From: Aquimarina agarivorans
GTDB lineage: Bacteria > Bacteroidota > Bacteroidia > Flavobacteriales > Flavobacteriaceae
Length of the DNA stretch: 64,000 bases
Reading direction: 5' to 3'
Assembly: GCF_000218485.1 (NCBI RefSeq)
Contig: NZ_AFPB01000174.1
Coordinates: 124,001 to 188,000 of the forward strand
Shown here in pieces: positions 9,346-18,711 of this stretch. The stretch's first letter is position 1; every line of letters starts with the position of its first letter. The notes under the pieces were generated by a model that did not search any database, was not told the DNA's origin, and saw only the letters and a program-made list of their open reading frames with translations. The translations under genes and the position numbers were made by a program.

Positions 9346-10271
9346 TCCTTAAGGATAATTTCATCTGGTTTTACAAATGTATACTTAATATTTAAAGGTT
9401 GAAAACATGTTTTAATAGCACTTTGTAAATCTTTATGCGTAAAAAAACCAGTAAAAAAACGTTGCGTGTCAATTTGATTGCTTTTAATTGTGATAGCGTA
9501 TTGTCTTTCCAACTCATTAATAACACGAGCTATTGGAGCGTTGGTAAAAGCGCTAAAGTCTTGTTTCCAGTCAGGAGTATTTCTTTTTACATCAAAGGCG
9601 GCCAAATTGTTATCCGTAGTTAATCTAACGGCATTTCCTTTAGTCAAAATAACAGTTTTACCACTGGGATTACTTACCCTTACTTTACCTTCATAACATA
9701 TTACCTCAAAATTATTTTGACGCGCTAAAACATCAAATTTGGTTCCTAGTACGGTTATTGAGCCTTTATTCGTTTTAACGGTAAATGATTGCCCCTTTGC
9801 TACCTCAAAAAATGCTTGGCCTGTTAGGTCAAGTTCTCTTTTATTTAAAAAAGATTTTTTGTCATATTCAATAGCACTTATAGCATTAAGAGTTACTACA
9901 GATTGATCGGGTAGTTGATGTACTACTTTTTCAGCTGCAACGGTTTGCACCGATACTGTTGAATTTAAAGAGAATATTAAGCCTATAGCAGCTATTAAAA
10001 GTACGGAAGCAGCCGCAATATATTTCCATGGAAATAGTTTAACTACTTTGGTTTTTTTAGTATTATAGTGCTTGTTGTAAGCTAATTGTTTTTCAAACTC
10101 AGTATCAATATTAAATGAATAATTTGGTTTACGGAGCTTTTCAGCACCTCTAATGATTTCATTAAATGCCAGGAAGTCATCGGAACTTTCAAAGTTTCTT
10201 TTCTCCTCATCGGACAACTCACCTTCCAGCCAGCGAGCTAAAAAATCAGTTTCGTTATTTTGTTGTGACAT
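9342..10271 (-). CDS. FecR-family anti-sigma factor
   Basis: A 309-aa protein with an N-terminal cytoplasmic region (FLARWLEGELSDEEKRNFES), one membrane helix at about residues 86-107, a FecR domain (DQSVVTLNAISAIEYDKKSF ... GQAFFEVAKG), and a C-terminal STN-interacting DUF4974-like domain (FSAFTNAPIARVINELERQY). It should hold the upstream ECF sigma factor and release it when the outer-membrane receptor signals. It overlaps the receptor start by 4 bases, so they are translationally coupled. Confidence 0.92.
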   Translation of the reverse strand: MSQQNNETDFLARWLEGELSDEEKRNFESSDDFLAFNEIIRGAEKLRKPNYSFNIDTEFEKQLAYNKHYNTKKTKVVKLFPWKYIAAASVLLIAAIGLIFSLNSTVSVQTVAAEKVVHQLPDQSVVTLNAISAIEYDKKSFLNKRELDLTGQAFFEVAKGQSFTVKTNKGSITVLGTKFDVLARQNNFEVICYEGKVRVSNPSGKTVILTKGNAVRLTTDNNLAAFDVKRNTPDWKQDFSAFTNAPIARVINELERQYAITIKSNQIDTQRFFTGFFTHKDLQSAIKTCFQPLNIKYTFVKPDEIILKE

Positions 10272-10282
10272 AATTTTTCTAT

Positions 10283-10423
10283 TTAACTGGATTTGCTATT
10301 AGAAACTACTAATGATTTATAATTTTCTGAATTCAGAAAAGAGCGTTCTTCCTCTGAAGTCAATTGTCTATTGATCCATTTGTTTAAAAATTCATGGTGA
10401 TCATTTAAGTACAATGCATTCAT
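10283..10423 (-). CDS. Mini-FecR: 46-aa FecR N-terminal-like protein
   Basis: A short ORF between the sigma factor (whose stop lies 5 bases away) and FecR (11 bases further). Its EFLNKWINRQLTSEEERSFL aligns with DFLARWLEGELSDEEKRNFE near the start of the adjacent FecR: an aromatic/leucine pair, W, L-[ST]-[SD]-E-E, then R.F. It has no membrane helix and no FecR core. It could be a soluble anti-sigma fragment that tunes the sigma factor, or a decayed duplicate of the FecR 5' end. Tight spacing on both sides favours translation. Confidence 0.6.
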   Translation of the reverse strand: MNALYLNDHHEFLNKWINRQLTSEEERSFLNSENYKSLVVSNSKSS

Positions 10424-10428
10424 AACTT

Positions 10429-10947
10429 TTAAATGTTAGGGATTTTTTTTCTAATATTGATTAAGGCTTGCTGCATTCTTTTTTCAACAGCTTTAACTGT
10501 TATATTTTGTATTTCAGCAATTTCCTTGTATTTTTTTTTCTCTATTCTACTTAGCAGAAATACTTCGCGTTGTCCTTCTTTAAGGCTGTTTATGGCTAAA
10601 GTAAGGCGATTCATAAATTCGTCTTCTTCCATTTGGAAATGTGGCGATTCATAATCAAGATTTGATTCAGTATTTGTTTTTTGATAGGTTAATACTACTT
10701 TTTGGTGCCTTAAATCATTGATGCTATTATTGTTTGCAACTTTGTATAAAAAACTTTTAACACTATTATAAGATACTTTTTTGCAGTTCACCCAAAGTTG
10801 AGCAAAGCTGTCCTGAACTACATCTTTTGCTTTTTCGCTATCACCATATTTGTAAAACAAATGATTAAATATTTTGTCAGCATATGTTTTATATAATTGT
10901 TCGTAAATTTTTTCTTCGCATATACTAATATTGGGTTCGGTCATCAT
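10429..10947 (-). CDS. ECF RNA polymerase sigma factor (sigma-70 family)
   Basis: A 172-aa protein with region 2 (HLFYKYGDSEKAKDVVQDSF, AQLW, then SFLYKVANN) and region 4 (LKEGQREVFLLSRIEKKKYK, EIAEIQNITVKAVEKRMQQA). This is the Bacteroidota type of ECF sigma that pairs with FecR and a TBDT. It is first in the minus-strand operon sigma, mini-FecR, FecR, receptor, and probably transcribes that operon. Confidence 0.93.
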   Translation of the reverse strand: MMTEPNISICEEKIYEQLYKTYADKIFNHLFYKYGDSEKAKDVVQDSFAQLWVNCKKVSYNSVKSFLYKVANNNSINDLRHQKVVLTYQKTNTESNLDYESPHFQMEEDEFMNRLTLAINSLKEGQREVFLLSRIEKKKYKEIAEIQNITVKAVEKRMQQALINIRKKIPNI

Positions 10948-11331
10948 TCTATTTAATATTAAGGTCTTTTTATGATGTAAAAAATAACTAATGTGTTAAT
11001 TGATGTCATTTTTTACAGGTAAAATTGCAAATAATATAATTATCCAAGAGTATTAATTATACCATACTGATGAGTACTCTATTTCCAATTTAAAATTAGG
11101 TATTCAAAATGACTCTTTTTCAAGTAATTAGTTGGTTAAACTGATGTTCATGAAAACTACTATATAACTAATACGCTTGAGCTTTAAAATACCCTAACTT
11201 TTTTTTAAAAAAAAATCACTTTTTGTTTTTGATTATTTCTTTGAGGAAAAATTTATTGTAAAATTAAAGTTAACTAACATAGGATTTATAATGGTGTCGT
11301 ATACTGTTTCCGACATTGAATTATCCCATTC
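10948..11331. other. Intergenic region, sigma promoter side
   Basis: AT-rich stretch between the ECF sigma start and the end of the Fur-family gene. I see no ORF or clear terminator. Bases near 11297 (ATACTGTTTCCGA) resemble one end of the MITE-like repeat described below, but only about 30 bases match. Confidence 0.4.
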
Positions 11332-11772
11332 TTAGTTTTGTTGATTTCCTTTAGAGGTACACAAATTACAAATGCCAGTAAGCTGAATTTGCATAGTGTC
11401 AATAGTAAAATTAGGGAGTGTCACAGAAATTTTATCATATAAATATTGACAGGAAACATGGTTGCATACTGTACATTTAAAATGCACATGGTTGTGCGAA
11501 TGTGTTTGATCTTTTGTGTCATTTTCGTATAAGGCATAGTACGTTTCTTCTTTATTAATTAACGCCTTATGTATGATCTCTTTTTTTAATAAGGTTTGTA
11601 TGGTGCGGTACAATGTAATCCGATCAGAATCTTTAAAGTGCTCTTGTATTTTAGTGTAGGGTATGGCCGTTTTAAATGTTTTAATAATTTCAATGAGTTT
11701 AATACGGGTAGTAGTTGCCTTTAAATGATGTTTGTTCAAAAGTTCTTTAGCAAAGTCCGAATATGCCCCCAT
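11332..11772 (-). CDS. Fur-family metalloregulator, probably Zur
   Basis: A 146-aa Fur-type repressor: an N-terminal winged helix (KATTTRIKLIEIIKTF; TLYRTIQTLLKKEII), a histidine-rich hinge (HSHNHVHF), and two CxxC pairs (CTVC, CNLC) forming a structural zinc site. It is the third gene after a ZnuD-like receptor and a lipoprotein, 3 bases from the receptor stop. A 7-1-7 palindrome precedes the operon. Zinc sensing (Zur) fits best; a PerR- or Fur-like role cannot be excluded from sequence. Confidence 0.85.
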   Translation of the reverse strand: MGAYSDFAKELLNKHHLKATTTRIKLIEIIKTFKTAIPYTKIQEHFKDSDRITLYRTIQTLLKKEIIHKALINKEETYYALYENDTKDQTHSHNHVHFKCTVCNHVSCQYLYDKISVTLPNFTIDTMQIQLTGICNLCTSKGNQQN

Positions 11773-11775
11773 GAT

Positions 11776-14139
11776 TTAAAAATTTAAACGTATTCCTAAT
11801 GTTGCATTGATTCCTTGAGCAATAACAAAATAGCGTTGTCTATCCAAGTAATCTCTATATGAGGTATTTAAGATATTTGTCACACCACCAGTTATTCTAA
11901 GTCTTGTTTTATTAAATTGAATATCAGTTGAGCTTTGCAAGCTTAAGAAATTATAGGCCTCTGGTGGAGCTATAGCAAAACTTTTCCTTTCGTTATTTTC
12001 AAAAAAGATATATTCTTCATCATCGGTAGTTGATTCACTCACATATTCATTTTTTATTGTAATTTTCCAATTTTCCAATTTTTTTGAACCTATAAATGGG
12101 ATTGCTTTAGGATATTCATAGGTAACACTTCCTGTAAAGGTATTTGTAGGGGTGTAAATTAAAGTATTATCTTCCGTTATATTTTTTGCATCGATTAAGC
12201 TGGCAGTAGCCCTTATTTGTAATGATGGTGTAACTTGATAAGTTCCTAAAAGATCTAGACCAGCAATTTGAGCGTTAGCTTGTTCATAGTTAAAAACTAA
12301 AAAAGCACCTCGAGCGATTCTTCGTATTTCACCCCGAGGATTCAAAAAAATATAATTTTCAAATTTTTGAAAGTATCCATGAGCTTCAAATGAAAACTTT
12401 TCTTTAATATCTCCTGTAATGCCTAGGGTTGTTTTAAGTGCTTTTTCATTTTTTAAATTTGGATCACCAAATTCAAGAGCCGCAACACCTTGATGTAGGC
12501 CAGAGCTATACAATTCATTAATTGCAGGATTACGTGTTGCATAACCTAAATTATAGGAAATTGAAAGGTGGGGATTAATTGCAAAATTCCATCCCGCTGA
12601 AGTGCTAATATTATGAAATGAATTATCAAAGCGTTCCACACGGATAGGAAGGTCTCGAGTAATGGTAGCTACATGTTGATTTGTATGATCATAACGTGCT
12701 CCAAATTCAAATATTGATTTTTTGTAGGATTTTGTTAGGGTGGTAAACACTCCTGTTTGATGTGAGGTGTAATCCGGTATCAAAGGCAAAACACCTGTAC
12801 CAGCCTGATTGGCATTGTCAATAAAGTTGTACTGAATTCCAGATTTTAAATTTAAACCTGAAGAAAATCGTTTAAAGTACGTTCCTCCAATATACATAGT
12901 GTATTGATCTAAACTTAAGGAGGGTCGGTTAGAACGACCACCGCGCCTTCTATCAAATTCTTTTCTTTGATTTAATTGCCCCGCAAAATCAACAGCTACC
13001 CATTGCGAAAAGTCAATCGAATATTTTGAATGGAACTTTGCTAAATGATGATTTACCTTTTGTTTGGGAGGCTCAATATCAAAGCTACCACTGCCAGTAA
13101 TAAAGGGTTTTCCTCGCTCATCAATCTCTTTTAGGTTGAGCGCACTGCCAATTTGAGAAGCACTTATGATGCCAAGTGTAGTGTTATAAGTGCTAAAATA
13201 GAAATCGGTTTTTAATTTTTTTGAAAATTCTTTTTCTAGTTGAAGGGCTAAATTTGCTTCCTGTACCCCTGAATTGATTAGGTTGTAACTTGGTGTGCTC
13301 ATATCACCGCTACGTCTGTAAGTACCATTAACTTTCCAACCAATACTGGAAGGATATTGATGTAGTTGTAAATTTATACCATTGCTTAGTCCATTACTTT
13401 CAAAAAAGTAATTTGTTTTTCCGTGTAAATGCGGTTCTTTTTCTATTTTTTCGGGCTCAACTAAAATGGTAGCTCCCAAAGGAGCGCCAAGATATTCTAG
13501 TCCAGCGGTTCCTTTAATGACACTTATTTTATTGGCTACTAAAGGGTCAATTTCAGGGCTATGATCAATTCCCCATTGCTGTCCACTTTGAGGAATTCCA
13601 TTATTTATAATGCTAATTCTGTTTCCAAAAAGTCCATTTATGATAGGCTTACCAATACTGTTACCAGTTTTAATGGTGCTTACTCCAACAATGGATTCTG
13701 TAATATTTGCTAAATTTTTACCAGCATTGTCACTAATGAAACGTTCGTTTATAGTTTCAACATGTTGTGTGGTTTTTGGTCCAGAAAATGAAGATAATAC
13801 TACATTGTTCAGGTCATGAACAGAATGTGTTAACTTAAGCTTTAAATCAACATCTTTTTCTTCAATTTTAACAAATATTTTTTTGGATTCGCAGCCAATG
13901 TGACTTAATGTAATATGATAGTCACCGGGGCATAAGTTTGTTAATTTAAAGTGACCAAAACTATCACTTACCGTCCCTTTTTTAGTTTCGCTAACAAATA
14001 CATTAGTATAAGGAATAGGTTCGCCTGTACCTACATCACTGATATGACCAGTTAATGTAAGGGTACAGTTTTGCGAAAATCCTATAATGGGTACTACAAT
14101 AAATAATAATGCAATAAGTTTTAATTTATTCAACAACAT
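11776..14139 (-). CDS. TonB-dependent receptor, ZnuD-like
   Basis: A 787-aa outer-membrane receptor: signal peptide (MLLNKLKLIALLFIVVPIIG), a CarboxypepD_reg-like domain (GHISDVGTGEPIPYTNVFVS), plug domain (about residues 110-230, with SIIGK-like GNSIGKPIINGLFGNRI), and a beta-barrel ending in LGIRLNF. The start at 14139 gives the best signal peptide; an upstream ATG at 14157 would lengthen the overlap with the lipoprotein. A Fur/Zur regulator in the same operon and its operator suggest zinc import, possibly of a zinc complex. The metal is inferred from context. Confidence 0.85.
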   Translation of the reverse strand: MLLNKLKLIALLFIVVPIIGFSQNCTLTLTGHISDVGTGEPIPYTNVFVSETKKGTVSDSFGHFKLTNLCPGDYHITLSHIGCESKKIFVKIEEKDVDLKLKLTHSVHDLNNVVLSSFSGPKTTQHVETINERFISDNAGKNLANITESIVGVSTIKTGNSIGKPIINGLFGNRISIINNGIPQSGQQWGIDHSPEIDPLVANKISVIKGTAGLEYLGAPLGATILVEPEKIEKEPHLHGKTNYFFESNGLSNGINLQLHQYPSSIGWKVNGTYRRSGDMSTPSYNLINSGVQEANLALQLEKEFSKKLKTDFYFSTYNTTLGIISASQIGSALNLKEIDERGKPFITGSGSFDIEPPKQKVNHHLAKFHSKYSIDFSQWVAVDFAGQLNQRKEFDRRRGGRSNRPSLSLDQYTMYIGGTYFKRFSSGLNLKSGIQYNFIDNANQAGTGVLPLIPDYTSHQTGVFTTLTKSYKKSIFEFGARYDHTNQHVATITRDLPIRVERFDNSFHNISTSAGWNFAINPHLSISYNLGYATRNPAINELYSSGLHQGVAALEFGDPNLKNEKALKTTLGITGDIKEKFSFEAHGYFQKFENYIFLNPRGEIRRIARGAFLVFNYEQANAQIAGLDLLGTYQVTPSLQIRATASLIDAKNITEDNTLIYTPTNTFTGSVTYEYPKAIPFIGSKKLENWKITIKNEYVSESTTDDEEYIFFENNERKSFAIAPPEAYNFLSLQSSTDIQFNKTRLRITGGVTNILNTSYRDYLDRQRYFVIAQGINATLGIRLNF

Positions 14140-14692
14140 CAACGTCAAAAGTTGCATCTAATTCATTTACACCACCTGCATTTGCAATATTTCCTTCAGC
14201 AACTCCTTCAGCACTTTTGTTAGGTTCGTGTCTTAAAAAAATTGTAATTGTTCCTTTTCCAGCAGCTCCAGTCTTAAGTTCTGTTTCCAAACCTATAGGG
14301 TTTCCTTCACCGTCTTTGTCAGTGTAAGTAACACTCAAACCACTAATGTTAGTGCTATAGAACAATTGGTGTTCTTCGTCTTCTTCTTCAATTTCCTCAG
14401 TAACATCTTCTGTTTCTCCATTTTGAACGTTTGAAAGTTCTAATTTAGCTGAGTAAGTAGTATTTGCTTTAAGTGTGCCGCCTACAGCTACTGCTTCTGC
14501 AGGACCTTCTCCATCAGCATCTACCCATGTGAAAGTTACAGGATCTGCTCCATCAGCAGTTAAGGTGAAGTTTACATTAGTGATCACTTCTTCTTCATTT
14601 TCAATCACTGGATCATTATCATCATCATCACTACAAGAATTGAATGAAATGGCTAATCCACATAGGGCTAATAAAATCGATTTTGTTTTCAT
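14126..14692 (-). CDS. Acidic lipoprotein of the zinc-uptake operon
   Basis: A 188-aa lipoprotein: signal peptide with lipobox SFNSC, then an aspartate run and a beta-rich acidic domain (VNFTLTADGADPVTFTW) with the patch EEIEEEDEEHQ. It overlaps the start of the receptor gene and lies directly behind the palindromic operator. I cannot name its family. The acidic patches suggest metal or receptor contact at the cell surface or in the periplasm, working with the TBDT. Confidence 0.8.
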   Translation of the reverse strand: MKTKSILLALCGLAISFNSCSDDDDNDPVIENEEEVITNVNFTLTADGADPVTFTWVDADGEGPAEAVAVGGTLKANTTYSAKLELSNVQNGETEDVTEEIEEEDEEHQLFYSTNISGLSVTYTDKDGEGNPIGLETELKTGAAGKGTITIFLRHEPNKSAEGVAEGNIANAGGVNELDATFDVDVVE

Positions 14693-14737
14693 AAGTAATA
14701 GAATTAATTTTTATTTGTTGTAAAAGTACTTGTTTGT

Positions 14738-14752
14738 TGCAACAGTGTTGCA
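14738..14752 (-). promoter_or_regulatory. 7-1-7 palindrome, candidate Zur box
   Basis: TGCAACA-G-TGTTGCA is a perfect palindrome around one base, the classic Fur-superfamily operator layout. It lies 45 bases before the lipoprotein ATG, where it would cover the promoter. The last gene of the operon encodes the likely repressor, implying autoregulation. Confidence 0.6.
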
Positions 14753-15100
14753 TTTAAAATTATATTTTTTAAAAAATTATGAATATGTTATTTTAAATCG
14801 TTAAATTTAAAGTTAAATTAATTTTTTTAAGCTTTATTTAATGAATTAATTAATGAAAATTTGTTTATAACTTTATCTAAATTTTTCAAAAAAATATAAC
14901 GCAATAATTATCGATTTATGGTGTTTTTTGCGGATATTCTTTCTTGTCAAAAGTACGCTTGTCTACTATAAATAATTGATAAGTAGTTTCTTATGAAATT
15001 TTGTGAGTAATGGTTTTTATTTTTTTAGGCAAACTACCTTTTTTTTAGAGGAATGTTGAAATAGCCTTACGGTAACTATACTATCGTTGAGTTTTATTTT
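14753..15100. other. Intergenic region, nothing clear
   Basis: Very AT-rich sequence between the zinc operon operator and the end of udk. I see no ORF, RNA gene or convincing terminator. Confidence 0.5.
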
Positions 15101-15718
15101 TTATTTGTTTTTAATGTATTGATTTTCAATTAGTTTTAAAACATGTGTTATTGGAGTTTCAAAACTTTTTGTGCCATCAATAATATAATCTACCTTGTTT
15201 TTAAGGGGTTCAATGTATTGACGGTGCATTGGGTGGATGTTAGTTTCAAACTGATATAACACGCTTTCCGCTGTGCGTCCTCTTTCTGCAACATCTCTTT
15301 TTAAGCGTCTTTGTTGTCGTACATCCTCAGGAGCAGCTACAAAAATGGTGTAGTTGCACAGTTGTTTGATATTTTGCATTGATAATACCAAAATACCTTC
15401 AATAATAAGAATTGGTCGTGGTGCTGTAGTAGTTGTTTTTACCAAACGATCATGAGTTTGAAAACTATATGTAGGTTTTTCAATGGGCTGACCAATTTTT
15501 AGGGTATGAATATGTTTTTCTAATAAATCAAAGTCCAGGGAATCTGGATGATCAAAATTAATTTGATCTTTGTCTTTATAGGACAGTCCTGTTAAGGGTT
15601 TGTAATAATCATCTTGCGACAAAAAGTTTATTTGGCTGCCATTAACATGTTGCTTTAACTGATTTACAAACGATGTTTTGCCACTTGCCGTACCGCCAGT
15701 GATGCCAATAATATACAT
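15101..15718 (-). CDS. udk: Uridine kinase
   Basis: A 205-aa P-loop kinase: Walker A GITGGTASGKTSF, the DDYYKPL substrate loop, the HPDSLDFDLL motif and the IIEGILVL strand, all typical of uridine/cytidine kinase. It phosphorylates uridine and cytidine in pyrimidine salvage in the cytoplasm. Length matches the family. It appears to be a single-gene transcript. Confidence 0.95.
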   Translation of the reverse strand: MYIIGITGGTASGKTSFVNQLKQHVNGSQINFLSQDDYYKPLTGLSYKDKDQINFDHPDSLDFDLLEKHIHTLKIGQPIEKPTYSFQTHDRLVKTTTTAPRPILIIEGILVLSMQNIKQLCNYTIFVAAPEDVRQQRRLKRDVAERGRTAESVLYQFETNIHPMHRQYIEPLKNKVDYIIDGTKSFETPITHVLKLIENQYIKNK

Positions 15719-15865
15719 ACGGAAATTTTAATTGCAAAAATACTATGGTTGGGGGTATAACATAGTCTATTTAATGAAAAATTAATCACGGGGGGTAATT
15801 TCATGCAGCTTTGTAAGGATTGATATGTTACGGATATACCTAGTTTTCTGGCATGGTGGATCTGT

Positions 15866-16972
15866 TTATTCGTAGTATTCGATGGTTCTTTTAATATAAT
15901 AGTGCACGTTGTCCTTATACAGGCCAGAGGTTACTAATTTTCTAATTTCGCAAATGGTCCAGTTACCGTGAGCATCTGGTTTGGTATAGGTGTAACTAAA
16001 GTTTCCTTTGTTAGTGCCTATATGTGTACGCCTGCCTTGTTGGTCAAACATTTCACCAGCAATAATATTTTCATTAGTATCGCGGTAATAGGCTTCTTTT
16101 AAAGAATTATCAGGGTAATATTTATACGTATTGTAACTACTTTTGCCGTGGGCGCTGGTACTGGTCACTTTTATTTTATTGCCTCGGTTATCATATTCAT
16201 AGGTTATTTTATCACCAGCAGTATATTTATTGCGGTCTGGTCCAAAAGATTGTAAAGATTTACCATAATTACTTTCCGAAACTTCACCATTAGATTCTAA
16301 TGCTAATACTTCCCCTTTACTGTTTAAAAATTGCTTAGAAATAAGTAATGTGTCTTTATATGTGTTTTTAAACTGATAGTTGCTTTCTAATATTTCTAAT
16401 ACTTCAAATTCAGTTTTAGGTTTGTATTCGTAATAATTTTGAATTACTTTTTTGCAATTATTAAATTGATCGTATTTGAAAAAATATTCACCATCAATAT
16501 GCGTACCTACAACAGCTTCTAAATAGAATATTAGCTTAGTAATATTCCCATCCTCGTCATATTCAATAGATTCTTCTAATTGGTCATTAGGAAAACTGTC
16601 ATTGTCTTCTATTTTGGATAAATATTTAGATTTCTTTTTTAAAATGGTGTCATTGGTATATTCGTATACATCTTTGTACCACATTTCTACCCTATAGTCA
16701 TGTTTAATTAAAAAACCTCTTTCATTAAAATTTAAACCAAAAGCACTACCTAGTTCACGCTCTTTTGGGTTTTTAGCAATGTCTAGAAATTCCATTTTTC
16801 CATTCTCCCCAATAATTGTTGGATAATAATTTTCTAAAACTTTCTTTACTTTTTCCTTTAATGAATATTTTTTCCAATCTGTACTATTTTTTTTAGAAAC
16901 CTCTTGACTTTGAAAGCTTACGATTGAAAAGTAATATATTAATATGGCTACATATTTGAATAGTTTAAGCAT
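15866..16972 (-). CDS. Secreted protein with YD/RHS-like repeats
   Basis: A 368-aa protein with a signal peptide (MLKLFKYVAILIYYFSIVSF) and several imperfect YD-like repeats: EYDEDGNITKLIFY, YEYDNRGNKIKVTS, MFDQQGRRTHIG, PDAHGNWT. Repeats of this kind occur in RHS/YD proteins, but it is far too short to be an RHS toxin cage and has no visible toxin domain. Function is unknown. A 65-aa ORF ends 2 bases before its start, suggesting coupled translation. Confidence 0.75.
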   Translation of the reverse strand: MLKLFKYVAILIYYFSIVSFQSQEVSKKNSTDWKKYSLKEKVKKVLENYYPTIIGENGKMEFLDIAKNPKERELGSAFGLNFNERGFLIKHDYRVEMWYKDVYEYTNDTILKKKSKYLSKIEDNDSFPNDQLEESIEYDEDGNITKLIFYLEAVVGTHIDGEYFFKYDQFNNCKKVIQNYYEYKPKTEFEVLEILESNYQFKNTYKDTLLISKQFLNSKGEVLALESNGEVSESNYGKSLQSFGPDRNKYTAGDKITYEYDNRGNKIKVTSTSAHGKSSYNTYKYYPDNSLKEAYYRDTNENIIAGEMFDQQGRRTHIGTNKGNFSYTYTKPDAHGNWTICEIRKLVTSGLYKDNVHYYIKRTIEYYE

Positions 16973-16974
16973 AG

Positions 16975-17172
16975 TTATCTTATTTGTTCCTTTGAATAGT
17001 TTTCAATGAGTATATTTGTTATGGGAACAAAACCACTGACAGGGAAATTGTCCAATGCAAAACTTGTTACTGAAGTAATTACGCCACCGATGAGTCGAAT
17101 AGTGTCCGGGATTTCGTTAAAATATTCGTTATTAATATGTGAAATTAACTTATTAATGGGGAATTGTTTCAA
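16975..17172 (-). CDS. Small hypothetical protein
   Basis: A 65-aa ORF ending 2 bases upstream of the YD-repeat gene and starting about 80 bases after a terminator. It has a central hydrophobic stretch (IRLIGGVITSVTSFAL) that could be a membrane segment and no recognised motif. Adjacency supports it; an overlapping opposite-strand frame of similar length keeps confidence low. Confidence 0.4.
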   Translation of the reverse strand: MKQFPINKLISHINNEYFNEIPDTIRLIGGVITSVTSFALDNFPVSGFVPITNILIENYSKEQIR

Positions 17173-17252
17173 TCTATTTTCTCCTAAATTTTAAAATCGG
17201 TCAAACTATTCCAGCAATGTATAACAAAGCATAGGTTTATGAAAAATGATTT

Positions 17253-17288
17253 AAAAAAACCTGTGAAGTCAGTTTCACAGGTTTAAAT
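17253..17288 (-). terminator. Rho-independent terminator
   Basis: AAACCTGTGAA (to 17267) pairs with TTTCACAGGTTT (17273-17284) around a 5-base loop. On the minus strand the stem is followed by a T run, placing it as terminator of the 18063-17351 gene. Confidence 0.8.
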
Positions 17289-17350
17289 TAAATCTACCAT
17301 ATTCATAAATTTACTTTCGAAAAATTCATGCTTTCAATCAGTGGGTATAA

Positions 17351-18063
17351 TTATTTGCATTCTGAAAAAGTAATTATATGTTTAGCTAAATCTCTCCATA
17401 CAGGATTGGTATAATTTTCGATAACTTTTTTACAGCTTGTCCACAAGGGTATAAATTGCTTATCATAATCTTTTTTCTTTAAACGGAATGCAGGTTTATC
17501 ATCTTTAGCAATGTAGTATGACTTGGCAATTCCACCAGCAAGTTTTAAAGAACCTACACCAATAGACATAGTTTCTTTTGCATACGGATCGTGATAAACT
17601 TTTACATGCTTACTAAAACCTGGATTGAGTAGTTGTACCAAAAGTTTTCTTTTTTCTTTTTTATAAGTACATCGGCTAATTCAAAATAGACGTAGCCTTT
17701 GTTTAAAAAATCTTGGTTTAGTTTTTCATCATTCCATTTTTGAGTATCTGTAAGGAAATTAGTAAGCTTACTTAATTTATCAAAACCGCTTGGAGGTAAA
17801 TACATAAATTTGACTTGTTCAGGTTTCAGTTTGTGTTTCTTTTTACTACCGTCTTGAATTTTAATGTATTCTATCAATCCTTTCTTTCGATCAATATCTT
17901 TTATTATTCCTTCAATTTCAGAACCGTCAGCTAATGTAATGTAACTTGTTTTTTTATGAGAAAAAGTAAATGATGGCGACAAAAAATCTTGAGCACTTAA
18001 TTGAAAGCAAATAAGTAAGATAATTGATATAATACAATTTGTTTTTTTTGAATTTGTTATCAT
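17351..18063 (-). pseudogene. Secreted hypothetical protein with a frameshift
   Basis: Two overlapping minus-strand frames, 18063-17602 and 17641-17351, form one protein of about 237 residues. The first part has a signal peptide ending QLSAQ and a beta-rich segment (ITLADGSEIEGIIKDI). The second continues with NPGFSKHVKVYHDPYAKE and ends at SECK. Frame changes in the A-rich coding tract at about 17642-17665; one missing base (or two extra) would join them. The family is not recognised. It is followed by a good terminator, so it was probably a normal gene until recently, or it is intact and mis-sequenced. Confidence 0.65.
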
Positions 18064-18187
18064 TGGTTTTTAATTTTATAGGTTAAATAAATTTACAATT
18101 TTTTTGTAAAACATTGTATTTTAATGAGATACATTAATCCTAAGTTGCTTAATTATAATAACAAATAGAACCCCGAATTTATTTTTG

Positions 18188-18683
18188 TTATTCACACAAG
18201 TCTAATACAAAATTTCCGTTGATGATACTTCCTTCAACTCCTTCAGCAGTAACATTGCCCTTTAGTTGATTGGTTTCAGAATCTAATTCGGTTATATTTA
18301 AAGTACCACATGATAATTCAACAGATGTTTCTTCAGCAATTCTATTAAAACTCAATTGAGAAGCAAGTGCATCACTGTTAGTGACATCCAAATCCGTATA
18401 AGTTATGGTTTGTATTTCTAATGTGGGTAATGAAAAGATAATAGCATCGTTTGTTCCTTCAAATTCAGGAAAAGCGCAACTACCTCCAGTTTGTTCTTTT
18501 ATATGTATACGACAAAAGTATTTGTCGGTACTATTTACTTGTTGCGAACGGTAGGTACCTCCTTGTACTGTAAACGCAGCACCCCTAAAGTTTCCTTGAG
18601 CTACTTGGTCAATAAGTGCTGGTGCATTGCAGTTGGCATTGCCTCCTCCATTGTCATCTGAATCATCCGATCCGCATGAAATA
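18188..18683 (-). pseudogene. Lipoprotein gene, C-terminal fragment cut by the IS
   Basis: This codes for about 165 residues from the lipidated cysteine onward: CGSDDSDDNGG, then a domain with several cysteines and beta strands, ending VLDLCE. The signal peptide is missing; upstream sequence is the left end of the IS element. The missing 20 codons are found beyond the IS at 20339-20399. A spurious start within the IS end (MRILGISCGS) makes the frame look complete, but that sequence is created by the insertion. Domain function is unknown. Confidence 0.85.
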
Positions 18684-18711
18684 CCTAGTATCCGCATCAA
18701 AAAAAGTTAAA

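Noticed and set aside
11297..11330. Possible fifth MITE copy end (ATACTGTTTCCGA)
   Set aside because: Only about 30 bases resemble the repeat end, the interior would run into the Fur-family gene, and no second end is present.
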